Below are positions 10,593 through 24,031 of a stretch of 64,000 bases of DNA, one piece after another. The notes beneath the pieces were generated by a model, which saw nothing but the letters and a program-made list of their open reading frames with translations, did not search any database and was not told the DNA's origin. Position numbers and translations under genes: made by a program. How positions within the stretch are numbered: the stretch's first letter is position 1; each line of letters begins with the position of its first letter. The stretch is taken from NCBI GenBank assembly GCA_024663395.1, contig JANFAH010000057.1, positions 306,868 to 370,867 of the forward strand, read 5' to 3'. This DNA comes from Pisolithus tinctorius. Taxonomy: Eukaryota; Basidiomycota; Agaricomycetes; Boletales; Pisolithaceae.

Positions 10593-13500
10593 AGTATGAC
10601 GACCCAGTCAACAGAGTTGAAAGTGCAGCCAGTTCATCCTCGGTGAAGCGGCGGGAGTCCTCGTGCCAAGTATCTTGGTGGGTCTTCCTAAAATTACTCG
10701 CGCACCTGTGAATGGTCGTCGAGATAGGGATCTATAGAAATGAGTTAGATTCCATGGAAGTGAGCATTGCATTTGATACAAACAGGATCATGCGCATGCT
10801 CTAACATCACAGTCGTCAAAAGTTCCGGCATCCACTTCTCAATAGTGTACGGAAAACTGTCAACCAGAGCGCATATACCGATAATAGCCGCATGGCGTTG
10901 TCGTAGAGAAGGGTTATATTCCAGCGATTCGCGGTTAGGCAAACGGCTCTTGCTCGCCAGTTTTACGAATCGGTCCTGTCGCCAAGCTTAACATTACAAA
11001 GACGACAAAACTTATTAATACCTACTCTCAAGTTCAAGACACTACGTCTTGGGGACAACCTAAGTATTCCAGAGAGTGTCCTGCAAGCATTTAATTCTTT
11101 GTCTGATAGTCGGGCAAGTCCATCAGCTTACGTTCCGGCCATCTCCCGTACTTCAACCACGTCATCATCGAGACATTTACACAAGACCTGGGAGTTCCGA
11201 TGAACGGGGCCATCTGTGAACGCGAAACAAGTACTCACATCCAAAATTTCGACCACCTTCTCTTCGTTGATGAGGGGCAATTGCCGGAAGTACAAAACTG
11301 TCAAAATAACTGTGACAAGAAAGGCTATACGCAGGACAAGATCATACCTTGCAGAGTAGGCAACGCTTTCAATCGCACTTTCCAGGACTACGGTGCGGCG
11401 GCATGAGGGTAGAACTGTAAACATACAGCAGGACGTACTGGCGAATTCTGTATGGCAGCGAAAATGGCATCTAGAAGCGGTGAAATCAATGGGCGCGGTG
11501 GAATAACGCCACACATGCGAAAGAGTAGGACGCTGGCTCGCCGAGCCAATTCCTCGTTGTCACTGACTAACCAGACAGTGATGAGAACAATTTGCACAGA
11601 TGTGAGGAACGGTATATTTACTTTCGGTGAAACGGAAAATTTCAGGCTAACAACAGCAGTCAGTAGCAGTGTGAAGTGAGAGCCAGTTACTCACAAGCAG
11701 CGGGAGTATATAGTCAAAGGCTGACATTGCTTCTGTGTCGTGTAGAGATTGGTATAACCACCGACAAACTGTTACCCCCACCCTAGTACATCACTAAACT
11801 TAGCTCGCCGACGAGGATCCGTGGGAACAAGCATACCTATCATATGTTGACTGGAAAGCACGCACACCTGGCAGACGCTCTTCACGCCACTTCTTCAAGT
11901 TCTCGACCAACTCTGCTACCCGTTGGGTATGGTATGTGCCGCGTATACCCATAATATCGTGGTCCAAAGGAAGTGTCCGGCATTCTTTAACAAAAGTTTC
12001 GACGTCGGGTGACGAAGGTCGAGGATCCCACTGAAGGTGGGATTAATGGCGGGGGTTGACTAGAGAAAGCGAAACAGACCTTTATGCCTCCGCACACAGA
12101 CAAAAGTTCGGCAACGTAGGCCCGTACCTGTTTAGCCATGAGTAGAAGCTCGCAGACAAAAACAGTCCCTCACATCATCATGTTCACTATACACTTCCGG
12201 CCAGAGGCGTTCTAAGATGGTGTCCGTCCAGGGCACGAACTTCCATCCCATGCCGGTGTAGAATGCGCGGAACAGCGACAAGACTTTCACGGAGTCGATT
12301 GCTGACTGACCGTTGAGATCTATTCGGCCAAGCAGATCCATCACATGGTTCACAAGCGGGATAACGCGTCGAGGGTCCTTGCGGTGGAACATGTACTAGA
12401 GGAAATGTTAAAATTCGGCTGCACCAGAAGCGGAATGTACGAATACATCTAAGAATGTTGACCAGATTCCAACGTTTTCAGTCTTCATGGTTTGGTTGAG
12501 CGTCTTATACACGAGAGGTTTGGCCCAGTCCCAAACGCGCTCTTGTTCCTCCAGACTCCAGTGTTTTGAACCTAATTCCAATCGACTCGTCAATTCGACG
12601 GTCACACCGGTGTCTGTCCTTACCATTGAGTACGCCTGCTAGCAATTCTGCAGCCGCACGTTGCTTGTTCTTGTCTGGATCAGCCAACAGCTCTTCCACT
12701 TTCGGTTTCATGACATCACAGATTTCACTTCCTAAAAGTTGGACTAAACGAGAATCAATGAAATCGACGCAAAAGCACTAGCGATACTCACACATAGACT
12801 TGACGCAGGAGATATGGTCTTGTACAACTACACTCTCCTGAGTTTCCTCCGCGTAGTAGCCAGAAACCTTGGTCCAGAAGTCTACATTTAATGCCATCTC
12901 GCGCACACAGGCTATTGCATCTTTGCTTTCATGTTCCCACTGGAAAGTTGGCGCAAGGCGATGCGGTGGTCGATAGGCTGTACGAGTCTTACGGCAGGCG
13001 AGCCACCCTTCGAGCATATCGTCAAAGTAAAGGCTATTGCACTCAGAACACTGTTAAAAAGACGAATATTTCCTACCTACCTTTGTGGGGAAAGGTGTTC
13101 AGAAGGTGTGACTGGCTTTCCTGCGAAATAAGCGTCGAAAATTTCTTGCGTACCGGCTTTGCAATCATTGACGGGCCATTCGACCTTGAGTGGGGTAGAG
13201 GGGTTGGTCAGGGCAAGGGAAGCAGGATTCGGACAGTATGTTCTGAGCTTGATGTATCGAAGCGCCTTCATGACCGCACGTTGCGCATACTGGAATTATG
13301 TTTAAATCTGAAGTGAAGCTATAACCAGCGCTTCACTCACGTAACGCTGCACTGCGTCAGACAAGATGATAGAGATGGTGGTAAAAGAACAGACACACCA
13401 TGCTTGGATTGCTATCATATAGTTTCTCGAGGAAGAACTGAAGATGGTCACGCGCTATGGGCAGATCGCTTCTGATGAGCGACCGCAATGCACGGGTGGC

Positions 13501-16500
13501 TGCAATTGCGTAACGCCAATGGGTGTCTGCATCGCTAGCCACTTTCAGCACCGCACTGATCTAAAAACGAATGAATTGATCCGCTTTCCACTAAACAAAT
13601 GCATACCGTTTCGTTTGTGGCACTGTCGATGCGGCTAACACGTTCGACACGTTTCGCTCTGGCCTTGGCGACTATTGGATCTTCAAGGAGGCCCTGACCC
13701 ACGCACTCATTCAACTTCTGATTTGCATCGGCAAGCGCTGCGTTTTCGACTTGGAATACAAGGTGGCAGGGTTCTAACAAACGGGAAGCGGCTGCAATAC
13801 CGTAAGTACCAAGCACGCTTATTTTCAGTGTCGCTTACTATTGTCAGCTACACTTGCAACGCAGTTTTGTATTGATGGCTGGTTGGGACGATGAGTGACA
13901 AGTCCGAATGCATAGTTAGAATAGCACCTTCTCATTGTGGTGACAGCCAAGAAGGGTAATGATAAATTGGGTTGCTAGCGTCGGCTCTAAAAGAGTCGTG
14001 TCAGTGGTGATTCATTCCAAAAACGACTTCATTATACCCGATATTGCGAAACGGCCTGCGAGAACTAGTTAACAGACCAGAACTCGTGCGTGCCTTAAAT
14101 ACTTACCGACAGCGGCGATGTTCAACGTCCACAGCGCTCCCTTCATACGGTCGTCTTCTGTGCCTGGCTGCAGCGCCTCGTACAGTTTTGGAAGTGCACG
14201 AACTCTCAGTCCATCGTACACCTCAATGTGAGGAAGGTCAGTGTCTTCGAGAAAGCTTGTATATTCTAACACACCGAAGTCAATGATTCGAGAAGTGCTT
14301 GGCTGGACCTGCAGCCGCGATTAGGGAAACTAATAATTAATCAACTTTTGTACCTACTGTCGCACTGCAAGGCAAGTCAGGGTTTGTTGTTTGGCATGTA
14401 AAGTCTACTTACCGGTGGGATAGTGCCACATACACCACTCCACCACATCATCGAGCAAACAGTCTTCAGGTGGTCCTCGTGCACGCTCGATAGAATTCCA
14501 GTGAAGCCGAGTTGTATGGTAGAGCCTGTGAAAATTTAAACATCTTCTGTCTGTCTCAAGTCGGAGACTTACCGCGCCCGGCGCACGAGAACGGAACGAG
14601 GCCATACTTTCTGACCCGCGTAATAACGAGCAACGCTGATTTCCGACGAATACTGCTCTGCGTTAACGTAGTAACTAGGGTAAATTCAGTGCACGCAAAC
14701 TCTTGGTAATCCATGTCGACGGACCCATCCCGACTGTCACCATACTCCAACAAATAGACACGAATTGAAGAAATCTGGGCATCTTTTAAGTCAGTGAAGA
14801 TGCTACTGCAAAACATATTACCAGCATTTGAACAGCATCCACCGTATTCTCTTCCCACTGGTCTCGCAATGCCAGAGACGCTTGATGCAGGAACTCCCCA
14901 AATTGGCGTTTAAGGGCGGTTATGTATTGATAACGCTCGTCCGTAGGATCCGTAAGACAAAACCCAGAATTCAGAGAGTCGACTGATGCAATCATCTCCG
15001 GTATTTCATCGCTACTGAGGTGAGGAACAAGACTGATTCGCGAGGTTGCTCGACTTACAGAATGTCGCTGGTGTCGAACATTGCCCTTCGGACTTCAGGA
15101 GAGATGTATTCTTTGTATAGGGTGGGTATTCCTGAGAAGGCTTGCCGCACAAAACACAGATATCTGATCGTATGGGCTTGAACTCAATCTTTTGCAGTCG
15201 ATCGACTGGACTTACCGACAGAAATCATTTCGCCAGACAGCATCGCGTATTTCTGTAAAGGTGGAGGTGAAGCGAATCACAACGTACATCCTAACATCGA
15301 TATACCTGCACTGAGAAGTTGATTGAGTTTTTCCAAACAAGGTTCGACCAACTCCCTGAATATCTGCAATGCAAAGTCGATTTCTTCCTCATTTGGGACG
15401 TGCCATGTAATCTGTTTAGTTTCTAATCAGTTTAGGGCAAAAGTCCAAACAGAAACAGACGTCCCTTCACATCTTCTGGCTTGTAAAGTTTTCCCCAGTG
15501 AAGATAATGTTTCCGTTGGAACTCTGAAAAAAGAAGCAACATATTACGAGACACGACCTTAGCATATGCGGGTCCCACACACCAGGATCGTCCCATACGT
15601 CGGGATTCACAAATTTATTTTCGGTGGGATAAGTATGAGTGAGCGTGATTAAAGCACTGGATAGCAATTTCGCGCTCCAAGAAAAGCCACGCTTTGAAAA
15701 CGTTTTATCTCGAAGTAGCCTCAATAGCGAGAGAAACCGTTCTTTATATTTTAACAACTATTTCGCGTGGTCAACCAACGCCAAAGAACACGTTTAACGT
15801 ACGCACCACTTTGCCATCACTAGCCAAAAGCTGTCAAACAAAAGATTTCAAACAAAATTGGCACTCACTTGTAGACAGTACCGCGAAGGATGGCGAGACC
15901 TTTTTAAGATATTAAGATGTGCGAAGTTCGGTAAGCTATGTTATACTCACTCCAATGTAATGTAGCGTCAGATGGAAGCGGGGTAGAACTCGACGTCGTT
16001 CGAACAGAACTGGCACCATGCTCTATTTCCGCGCGAATTGATGCCTCGCAAAACGGGAAGAATTTGGCCAGGGTCTTCTCTGGATTGGCATTGGCAACAC
16101 ACTCTACGAGCTGATGGATCGCTCGGACAGCATTAGACCGAACGTTTGTGGTGGCGTAATCGAATATCATGTTCAGGACAAGGTCAAATAAGGAGTTCGA
16201 CAAGTGAACACATATTTGACTGCACGCCCCCGTGACTGCATCAACAAGCTGGACTACCAGACGCCACGTTAACGTACGCCGAGCCTCGAGTGCGCCAGAA
16301 ACCTCACCTTCAGATGCACCGCCCGCAGTGCCATTAGCGCCTTCGTCAGGGAGATTTTCGAGTAGTTGGATTACCCGCCTAATGAAGCTAGCGATCCAAA
16401 TAGCAAAGCTTCCAGTCGTGTCCCTGAGCAAAGCGTCCTCTTCTGCAGGAGATAACTCGTTGACGTCATTCGTGTCACCACTGTCTTCTCTTATAGAGAT

Positions 16501-18993
16501 CCCTGATGCATCGGGAACGTCGATATCTCCGACATCGTTCTCCAAAGACGTGACGTCGTGGAACATGACATACTGCGACACTTCAGATAAAAATGCAGTC
16601 GTGCACATCTAGACAAAACCCTAGCTGAATAAATCTTACTCGGAAATCAAGAATGACGTACTGTCTTCGTTGGGTCGTTCTGATATACAAGGAGCGTGTT
16701 TAGTCAGATGGCCTTCGTTGTAAGTCTAATGCTTACCAGGTCGATTCCAGGAATAAGTAGCTGTAGTATAGTGATGAGATGCTTAGCTCCGGAGTAGTAG
16801 ATCTCCCGCGAGTGAATGGCAGGTGCTATGGCACTGAGCGCTTTGATAACCGACAACGTCCGCTGGGTCTACAGCAAGTCAAACTGCCTGGGTAACCTCG
16901 GTTGTTTGTACACACCTCGACCAAAGCCTCTAACGATGGTATGGCTCGTTCAACAATGGGTTGGAATATGAGGTTCGGCTCCATGGTAGACATGGATTTC
17001 AAGCAACTCTGAACATTAGAGACTGTCGTAGAGTCTTGAGAGAACATGGCAAGCAAGACGACCGTGCGAATGCTCTTCACGAGCTCGCGCCTCATTTCAC
17101 GCGTCAGGCGGCGATTCTGAAATCCATGTGAAGTGAATCCAAGATACCACGCGAAGACCAACTTACTGGGGGTGTCTTACAGTCCTCCTGCTGTTCTTCG
17201 TGCCACCCTGGAGAAGACCATTGGGAAGATAGCTTCAGGCAAGAACGATGCGACTCACTTTTGTTGAATTCATAGACGAGATACTTTAGGAACGCAGTAA
17301 GCTATCAAAATGACCATCAGCTTAAAAATCAACAGCCATAAATGACAGGATAACGTACATCCGAAGTCCAGGAACCAGAGTTTGTCGGATGAAAGAAGTG
17401 CTCGGTAGACGCGACCAGACGAGCGAGGGAATCAAGTGCTTTGGAACCTGCAAGGTAGGTTTTTTGCGTAGGATTCCAACGGTGGAAGAAGCCCGTAACG
17501 TAGTCTCCTACGGAGTCCTGGGGAGCCTGGGGGGTGCAAACCCCAGATGTAATAGGTGTATACATTGGAGTAGGAGCACTTGAGGCGGGGGATGAGATGC
17601 CATCTTGGGCCATGGAATAGACGATTATTCGAGCAAGAGAAGCTAGCGGATGGTTAGTTCACAGATTACCAGGAAAGTCACGAACGCTTACGAATCCGCC
17701 ACGCAGCTTTAGGCAAGCGACCTATCTCGAAGCTCGAAGAAGTGTCCGCCGAAGGTCCGGTCGTTAGAGATCCGGCATCCTTTAGCAGAATCTCTGCAGG
17801 CACGAGCTCACATCAGTTGATGGGACCTAGAGTTTTGGTAACTACTTACCCATTGAAGCAAGACACTTGCACATGATAAAATTCCACTCATGCTCAGTAA
17901 ACATTCCAACATCCTTGTACAAACCAGACCACTTCGGCGAAGCGGAGAGATTATCGCGACCCCAACAGGGTCTATCTTCACCCTCAGACCGTTCATCATC
18001 TGGTATACTCTCTACTTTAGCAGGATCACTGATAGTCGGATCCACATGCATTTCTGCGAGCGTGGACAGGAATTCCAGCATTCGCTCATCAAACAAGTAT
18101 GAGTTGATGGATTCCCACAAACGTGTAAGCATTGGAAGATATGTTTGGGGATGTGTCAAAGGAAGGAACGTTAGAAGATAGTATTGGGACGTGAGGATGC
18201 TCTGAAAAAATGAAAGAAAAAAAAAACGTTGAGCGGTCCTGAGCTCTGTCCCGATAGAGAGAACTTACATCGAGGTTTGTGCCATTGATGCCCGGGACGA
18301 AAGTGGCGAGCATTTCATTGGTAGCAGCAGGGTGGAAAAACCGCCGGACTGTATCGGCAATATGACCCATGTACCATGACAGCTGACTGACGAAGTCCTT
18401 CAACACGAAAACTTACAAAAAAGATGCAAGTACCAACCTGTATTCGAACTGTCGACGAGTCAAGAACAAGTCCTTTCTAAGGATGTCATAAAACGGCTTC
18501 CACGGAAGCCGCATGTCCTCTACGGACAACTTCTTCTTGGACCGGGTCAAGTTTGATAGTCCCTCCGCACAAATAGCAATTACTTGAGTGGACATTCCTG
18601 GAGTCACGCAGATTTCAAAATACAACTTCGTTAAAAGTATCCTTTTCTCCTTCGGGATTGGATATTTCAACGTGCTCCAGCTAATGCGCAGTATGTGAAG
18701 CCTTGCCAGCGCCTAGACACCGGAGCAACTTACTAGCTAAGCATGCTATCCCACTGGACCAAACCTGGTTCGTAATCTTTCGCTTCCACGCATTGTGTAA
18801 TGCGTAGCAAGATGAAGTCCAGCATTTGCAGCATCTTCGCGTATGGCTCAATCGTGTACGGTAACGAGAGCGCATATTGCTTCAGTTTCTTCATATACCT
18901 GTCTGTGTCGTCCTCAATATCTTCTGGCAGTTGTGGCGCATATTCGGGTTTCCGGCTACCAAGCGTCAACCTGGATATATCGGGGACGGTCAT
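10534..18993 (-). CDS. BLM10: Proteasome activator BLM10/PA200
   Basis: Giant HEAT-repeat protein that caps the 20S proteasome and opens its gate; nuclear and cytosolic. The gene is 8.5 kb with over 25 short introns. It starts MTVPDISRLTLGSRKPEYAP (ATG at 18993), followed by the family tract LPYTIEPYAKMLQMLDFILL. Recognisable downstream blocks are MRLPWKPFYDILRKDLF (about 18480-18530), KFVPWTDTILERLWPEVYSE (about 12200) and FFPFCEASIRAEIEHGASS (about 16000). The C-terminus reads FTEDELAALSTLLTGSSYYA once an 8 nt last exon (10534-10541) is joined. YYA is the HbYX motif that docks into the alpha-ring pocket. No break was found. Internal exon borders were not all traced base by base. Confidence 0.92.
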
Positions 18994-19145
18994 GGTAAAA
19001 TGGGAAGATAGTTCGAGGTTAAAAGTTGCTGAACGTGAGTCTGTACAAAGCAAACCCTCCGAGCGCCTTATGCTGTCCTTGTTATGTAAGACGTGGCTAC
19101 ATAAGAGCGCCCGTGTACAGATATCTATTATCTTGATAGTTGGCA

Positions 19146-20142
19146 TCAATCTGCAACCGCGTTAAACGCAGTATCTTGTACCTCCTCGACGGCCTTCTCC
19201 CTCACGATCCCCCACACCGCGTCGCGCTGGGAGCGAGCGTCTCCCAAACTCTCCCTTATCTCCTCCAGTCGCTCCACATACTCCCGTCCATCATCCTGCA
19301 GCTCTCGCAGCGTCGCCAGCGCTTTTTCCAGGCTATCTCGTTGCATCTCAGGCGAAGCAAATTGAGATGGATCGAGCACAGGTGTGTCGTTTTCGGGATA
19401 CGACGTCAGAAACAACTTGTGGGCGTTGGGAACCGGGTCCGGCGCGCGTTCAAACCTGTGGTCCAACTCCTCCTCATCTACGTTGCTGTCTGCATCCTCT
19501 CGTTTCGGTACCACCACCTCTTCTTCTTGAGCATTTTTGTCAGGATCATCATTTATTACTTGCCAGAGTCTCCCTAGTGCCCGTTTCATCACAGCCTCGC
19601 CCTCGATGAGCCTATTGGTTGCGTGTTCGAGCTCGTCCAGTAAACTCGAGCGGAATGAGTGTGTCACGGATCGATCCATTACGAACGATGTGAAACTTAG
19701 GTGTTGTGCCAGTGGAGGTGGGTAAGGGGCGACTAGAGGCGGCGACAGTGAGGGAAGATGGGGAAGATGGAGGGGAGATGGTGAGCGCCGCTCTGTGGGT
19801 AGCAAAGATCGTATACGTTGCCGTGCCCTGTCCTCTGCCTAAGTACTGTTGCATGAGTAGCTGCCACCCAATACAACTCAGATTCTGACCTCCCACTCGT
19901 CTATACCGGGTCCCCAGGATGCGATTTTACCCCTGCGCACCCATCTGGATCCCTTCATAGTTTTCTTCCCCCAATTTCCCCCAGCAACGCTGGTATTCAG
20001 CGATTCCGTGTCAGAGTCAAAGCCCTGAGAAGGATAATACCACGCATTATGGTCGTTCAGGACCAAAGGACTGTACAGGGTGAGTTGTTTGGGCACGCGA
20101 CCTACAGCGCAGACAGACGGCGTACTTTGAGTCCTCCAACAT
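19146..20142 (-). CDS. Conserved fungal protein, acidic and coiled-coil, function unknown
   Basis: Three exons. The first is only 17 nt (ATG at 20142), joined by a 55 nt intron to give MLEDSNPLVLNDHNAWYYPS. A second short intron (near 19840-19890) joins GPGIDEWE to AEDRARQRIRSLLP. The N-terminal region has a basic RWVRRGKIASWGPG block. The middle is Pro-rich. The C-terminal half is a long charged helix (LEKALATLRELQDDGREYVE and on) and ends FNAVAD at 19146. I first took the frame upstream of 20096 as coding, but it has no ATG; the splice above fixes the start. It looks like a nuclear or chromatin-associated accessory protein, which is only a guess. Confidence 0.72.
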
Positions 20143-20345
20143 GTTTGAGGGTGCTGTAGTATGAACAGAGTTTCGATAACCCACCGGAATCGGGTTGCGC
20201 GGCAAAGCCCGACTCCTGACGTGCCTTGCTCTATATTCGAGTACAGTACGACTCACTGTAATTTATTGACTACACAGACCGTTCCAACCTCGCAACTCAC
20301 ACAGAACGCCGAAGCGGCTTAGCCACTCTTCGCGACCACCATAGT

Positions 20346-21902
20346 CTATGGTCTGATCGCCTCACGGTGCGTATCACCGGATACCCCGCCGTCGCGGAGG
20401 GTAGTACCCTCTTTCCGTGCAACACTCTTCTGTTCAAAGCTTTCCATACCCTTGAGTCCCCACTTATCCATCATCGTTTTGTCCTGATGTGGGTGAGCCA
20501 GATTCCATGGCAGCAGCAAGCCCGATTGTGAAACTTACCACATCCCAAGGAGAACCTACCATGAAACCACTGAGTCAATGGAGGCTGGAATTCGTAAGAT
20601 ATACTCACACGGTGTCGTCAACATCTGCTCTCCAGTAAAAACGGCATTGGCACCAGCCATAAAGCACATCATCTGCTCTGCTTCGGACAGCGTATTTCTA
20701 CCTGCAGCCAATCTGATAATTGTCTCAGGAAGAACGATGCGAGCAGTGGCGATTGTGCGGACAAGCGTGTCATGTGGAACTCTCTGTTCCGTTGGTCAGA
20801 ACGGACGGACTACGGCCGCTTGCCGAAACGAACCTCGTTCCCTTCCAGCGGAGTTCCTGGTATCGGCACCAACGCATTCACAGGGAACGATTCTGGGTGT
20901 TCAGGCATGCTAGAAGTAAACGTGTGACGGGGATACGTAAAGAAATCGAGAGCTTCACTTGCCGTGCTACCTCATAAATGAGCCCCACCCTATCACGATC
21001 CGATTCTCCGAGACCAAGAATACCACCGGAACAGACGCTGATTCCGGCGTCACGCACGGCTTGGATGGTTCCGAGGCGATCATCGTAAGAACGCGTTGAG
21101 ATGACCTGGAGAGAAGTCAGCTACTGTCGAGTGCAAATTATTGCGAACGTGAAAAACGTACCTGCGGATAGAACTCCCGCGATGTGTCTAGATTGTGGTT
21201 GTATGCCGTCAAACCGCTAACGGGGATGTGAGGCCATTCCCAAACCCAGCATAAAAAGAACCTCACGCTTCTTTAAGTTGCCGCGCTTGATCAGGTGTTA
21301 GCATCCCCAACGTTGTACACACTTCCATGCCCATTGCCCGGACCTCCCGAACCATTTCTAAAATCCGTTCAAAACCCCGCTTACGACCTCCTACATCCCT
21401 CCATGCGGCACCCATGCAAAACCGCGTACTGCCATTTGCCCTAGCCTTCCGAGCTGCCTCGAGAACGGGACCGACTTCGAGGAGGGGAGATGCCGTCGTC
21501 GGAGTGGAATACCGCGATGACTGCGAGCAGTAAGAGCCTAGAGAGCGTCGTCAAGCATGTTAAGCACACGGTGGGACGAGGCTGATCATTGGACTCACAA
21601 TCCTCAGAGCAACCCCCAGCTTGAGGAGAAGGTTAGCTGCGATGGGAAATAGGGAAGGTGGACACACTCTTGATATTCATCAACGTGCAGAGCTGGATCT
21701 TGCTTGGGTCATGGTGTTGGCGATGCACCGTGCTGGCCTGGTAGACGAGATCCATTAAAGAGCTGTCGTAGATCTTTTGAATTTCATTGCGGGTCCAGTC
21801 GTGTCTTGTTGGCGCACTGCCAGGAGCAACTGTAGCAAGGAACCGGCTCGATCTTAAGATAATCGAAGGTCGAGCAACCGCATGGAACAAAACTTGCGAC
21901 AT
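20346..21902 (-). CDS. BIO2: Biotin synthase
   Basis: Radical-SAM enzyme that inserts sulfur into dethiobiotin, the last step of biotin synthesis, in the mitochondrion. ATG at 21902 gives a basic Ser/Ala-rich leader ([20 protein letters not shown]), a likely mitochondrial presequence. The cluster motif CSEDCSYCSQS is split by an intron after the second half of the motif begins. Other family blocks are [54 protein letters not shown] and LVPIPGTPL. The last exon ends [18 protein letters not shown]. All ligands for the 4Fe-4S cluster are present, and the length fits fungal BIO2. Seven or more introns of 50-70 nt. Confidence 0.95.
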
Positions 21903-22441
21903 GGTGAACGAGTAAATGCAAGGTGCCCAAGCAGCACTCTCTCGGATTCTTCGGTCGGAGATACGGGGGTAGGTCACTGACACCACTGACAGCCTGTGGG
22001 TATTACTACTCAGTGTTCGTACCAGGCCTAATGCAGACGGTGAAGAGGTGTGAACCGTGAAGTCATCGATGCGGAGCTCACTACGTTCAGGCACTGTCAG
22101 GTCCAGAGATGCATAGCGAAGCTCTTCCAGTTATTACAACAAGTCTATCATACCCAGTGGTGCGAAAGCACAGAAAGCAAGTTAAGGGAAAAAAAGGAAA
22201 GGAAAGGAACACGTGCAATATGAAAAGATGATACACACCCGAGAGGAATTTGCATAAAGAGAGGAAGGTGGACGACAAACCAGGAAATGCAATATCGGTG
22301 CGGTGATATAACGTTAAACGAGAAAATGCTAAGATATAAGATAGTCCGATAGTTCAGGAAACGTTGGCTTTTCGTGCATGAGTGGCGTAGTGGTGTCATG
22401 AGCAGGTAACAAAAGGAGAGTGGCGACTAGAATAGTCTTCT
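21903..22441. promoter_or_regulatory. Spacer upstream of biotin synthase
   Basis: About 540 bp between two minus-strand genes, rich in purine runs on the plus strand (22180-22270). It should hold the BIO2 promoter and the 3' end of the BTG-domain gene. No ORF looks real. Confidence 0.4.
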
Positions 22442-23347
22442 TTACGCTCTACGCCAGTTCGAAGTCGGTGCAGGTGCAGCCTTTCCCTTGACGGGCGGAG
22501 CACCAAGCATGACTCCACCGGTGAGCACAGTAGTCTTTCCACCATCATACGGAGTCACCTCAGTCTTGGAGGTATCCACAAATACTCGGGCCTGTCTAGC
22601 TTTCTCCCTGCGAGAAAGCTTGGAGGATACGGAAGAGTAGCATGAACTGGAACCGCGAGAGTCCGTTCGTGCACTAGAAGAATAAGACAGGCAGGAACTG
22701 GAGTTTGATGAGCGAGAGCTGGAGCGGGAATCGGTGGATATCGCCGAGAGGGGTGACTCGGAGCGCAGAGGGGTAGGGAAGTGATCGATGACCGGGGTCG
22801 TCCATGTTGGAGCACCGACTTCATCAGCGATCATGGCAAACAACTCGTCATCTTCCGCACTGTCACCCTCCAATAGCTGCTGGGCGAGCGTCTTGCATTG
22901 ACCACGGTAATTGGTACAGGTCCCCTTTACGAGAGAAAGGTCAGGAAGGGCAGTTAGCTCCGCGGCGTGATCCTCGGACCAGAGATTGACGAGCTTCGAC
23001 TCTTTGCCGAAGCGAACTGAGATGCATCCAGGGTCGACGAACAAATCAAATTCACGACCACCCAAGGAGGCAATCCAGTCAAACCACTGGACACCAGTTG
23101 CTAGGCATGCAGAATAGATCGCCCGTGGGGGCAGGCATGTGGGGGACAGCGTGAGGCACCGACGACCGGAGCCGCGGAGCGGGTCTTCGGGCACCCAAGA
23201 GGATGCAAAAAGAGCGGTAAGGTTAGCCTCGAGGACAAGCTGGAGTCTGATGACGGTCGTGGCTGGGTAGGAGAGGCTGAGAGGGCGGGTAAGATAAGCA
23301 ATGGCCTGCGCAAGTGTTACAGAAAGGTTGGTAGCAGGGGATGCCAT
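22442..23347 (-). CDS. BTG/Tob-like anti-proliferative domain protein
   Basis: Single-exon model of 301 residues from ATG at 23347 (MASPATNLSVTLAQAIAYL). The first about 120 residues match the BTG/Tob fold: a helical start, then WVPEDPLRGSGRRCLTL, then GREFDLFVDPGCISVRFG, which corresponds to the conserved box ending DPGxVxxRxG. In animals these proteins bind the Caf1 deadenylase and speed mRNA decay. The C-terminal half is disordered, with a long Ser-rich stretch and a short basic KLSRREKARQARVFVD. An in-frame ATG at 23416 would add 23 residues without conserved features. Function in fungi is inferred from the fold. Confidence 0.75.
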   Translation of the reverse strand: MASPATNLSVTLAQAIAYLTRPLSLSYPATTVIRLQLVLEANLTALFASSWVPEDPLRGSGRRCLTLSPTCLPPRAIYSACLATGVQWFDWIASLGGREFDLFVDPGCISVRFGKESKLVNLWSEDHAAELTALPDLSLVKGTCTNYRGQCKTLAQQLLEGDSAEDDELFAMIADEVGAPTWTTPVIDHFPTPLRSESPLSAISTDSRSSSRSSNSSSCLSYSSSARTDSRGSSSCYSSVSSKLSRREKARQARVFVDTSKTEVTPYDGGKTTVLTGGVMLGAPPVKGKAAPAPTSNWRRA

Positions 23348-24031
23348 GACGTGCACTGGGGGTCTAAGGGAGGGTGTGGCGGGGATGTGTAGAGTATATG
23401 AACGAAGAGAGAACACGAATGGAATCGACCAGCGATGTGTGAGCGGTGCGGGAGGTAAGCTCGCTGAATTGGGGAGAGGGAGTCGAGATTCAGGTCAATC
23501 GTTCGTCTGAGTGAGACCGTAGTGCGTGAATCCACCTGGTGACAAGTCAAGTCTGCACCTGGGTGGGTTTAATGAAAGAAAGACTGACCTCGCAGACTAT
23601 TAATGCCGGGAACGGCGGACGTGGAAAGCGGAAGAAGGACGGGTAAGCGGAAGTGGGGACGGGTCTAGCCGGATGAAGACTTACCTCGCTGCAAAGTTAG
23701 CTATAAAGAAAAAAAAAATAGAGGGAAAGGGAGAAAACGGGATTGTCAAAATCCAGATGGCAAAAGCTTGGGGCGGCCATCCTCTCTGCGATTTATACGT
23801 CCCCCAGGCGTGTGGGTGTATGGCAAATAAACGGCCACGCTGTCTGCACTTGCATTTTAGAGAACAAAAGAAATCGAAGCACACTTTCCTTTTTCGTCAA
23901 CAATAGATGGTTTATGGAAGGACTTGTTCGCCCTCTTTTGTTGTTACGCCCATCAGAAGACTTCCTTACATACATTCATACACTGTGGGTGCACTGAAAT
24001 CAATTGCGTTATTACACAGCAGCCTCCAGGT
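23348..24031. other. Spacer upstream of the BTG-like gene
   Basis: About 680 bp with purine-rich patches (23690-23740) and several overlapping short ORFs on both strands. Probably the BTG promoter and the thioesterase 3' untranslated region. No gene seen. Confidence 0.4.

Noticed and set aside
20281..20345. tRNA or small RNA in the BIO2 3' region
   Set aside because: No A/B-box pair or cloverleaf could be found; no convincing tRNA was seen anywhere in the window.
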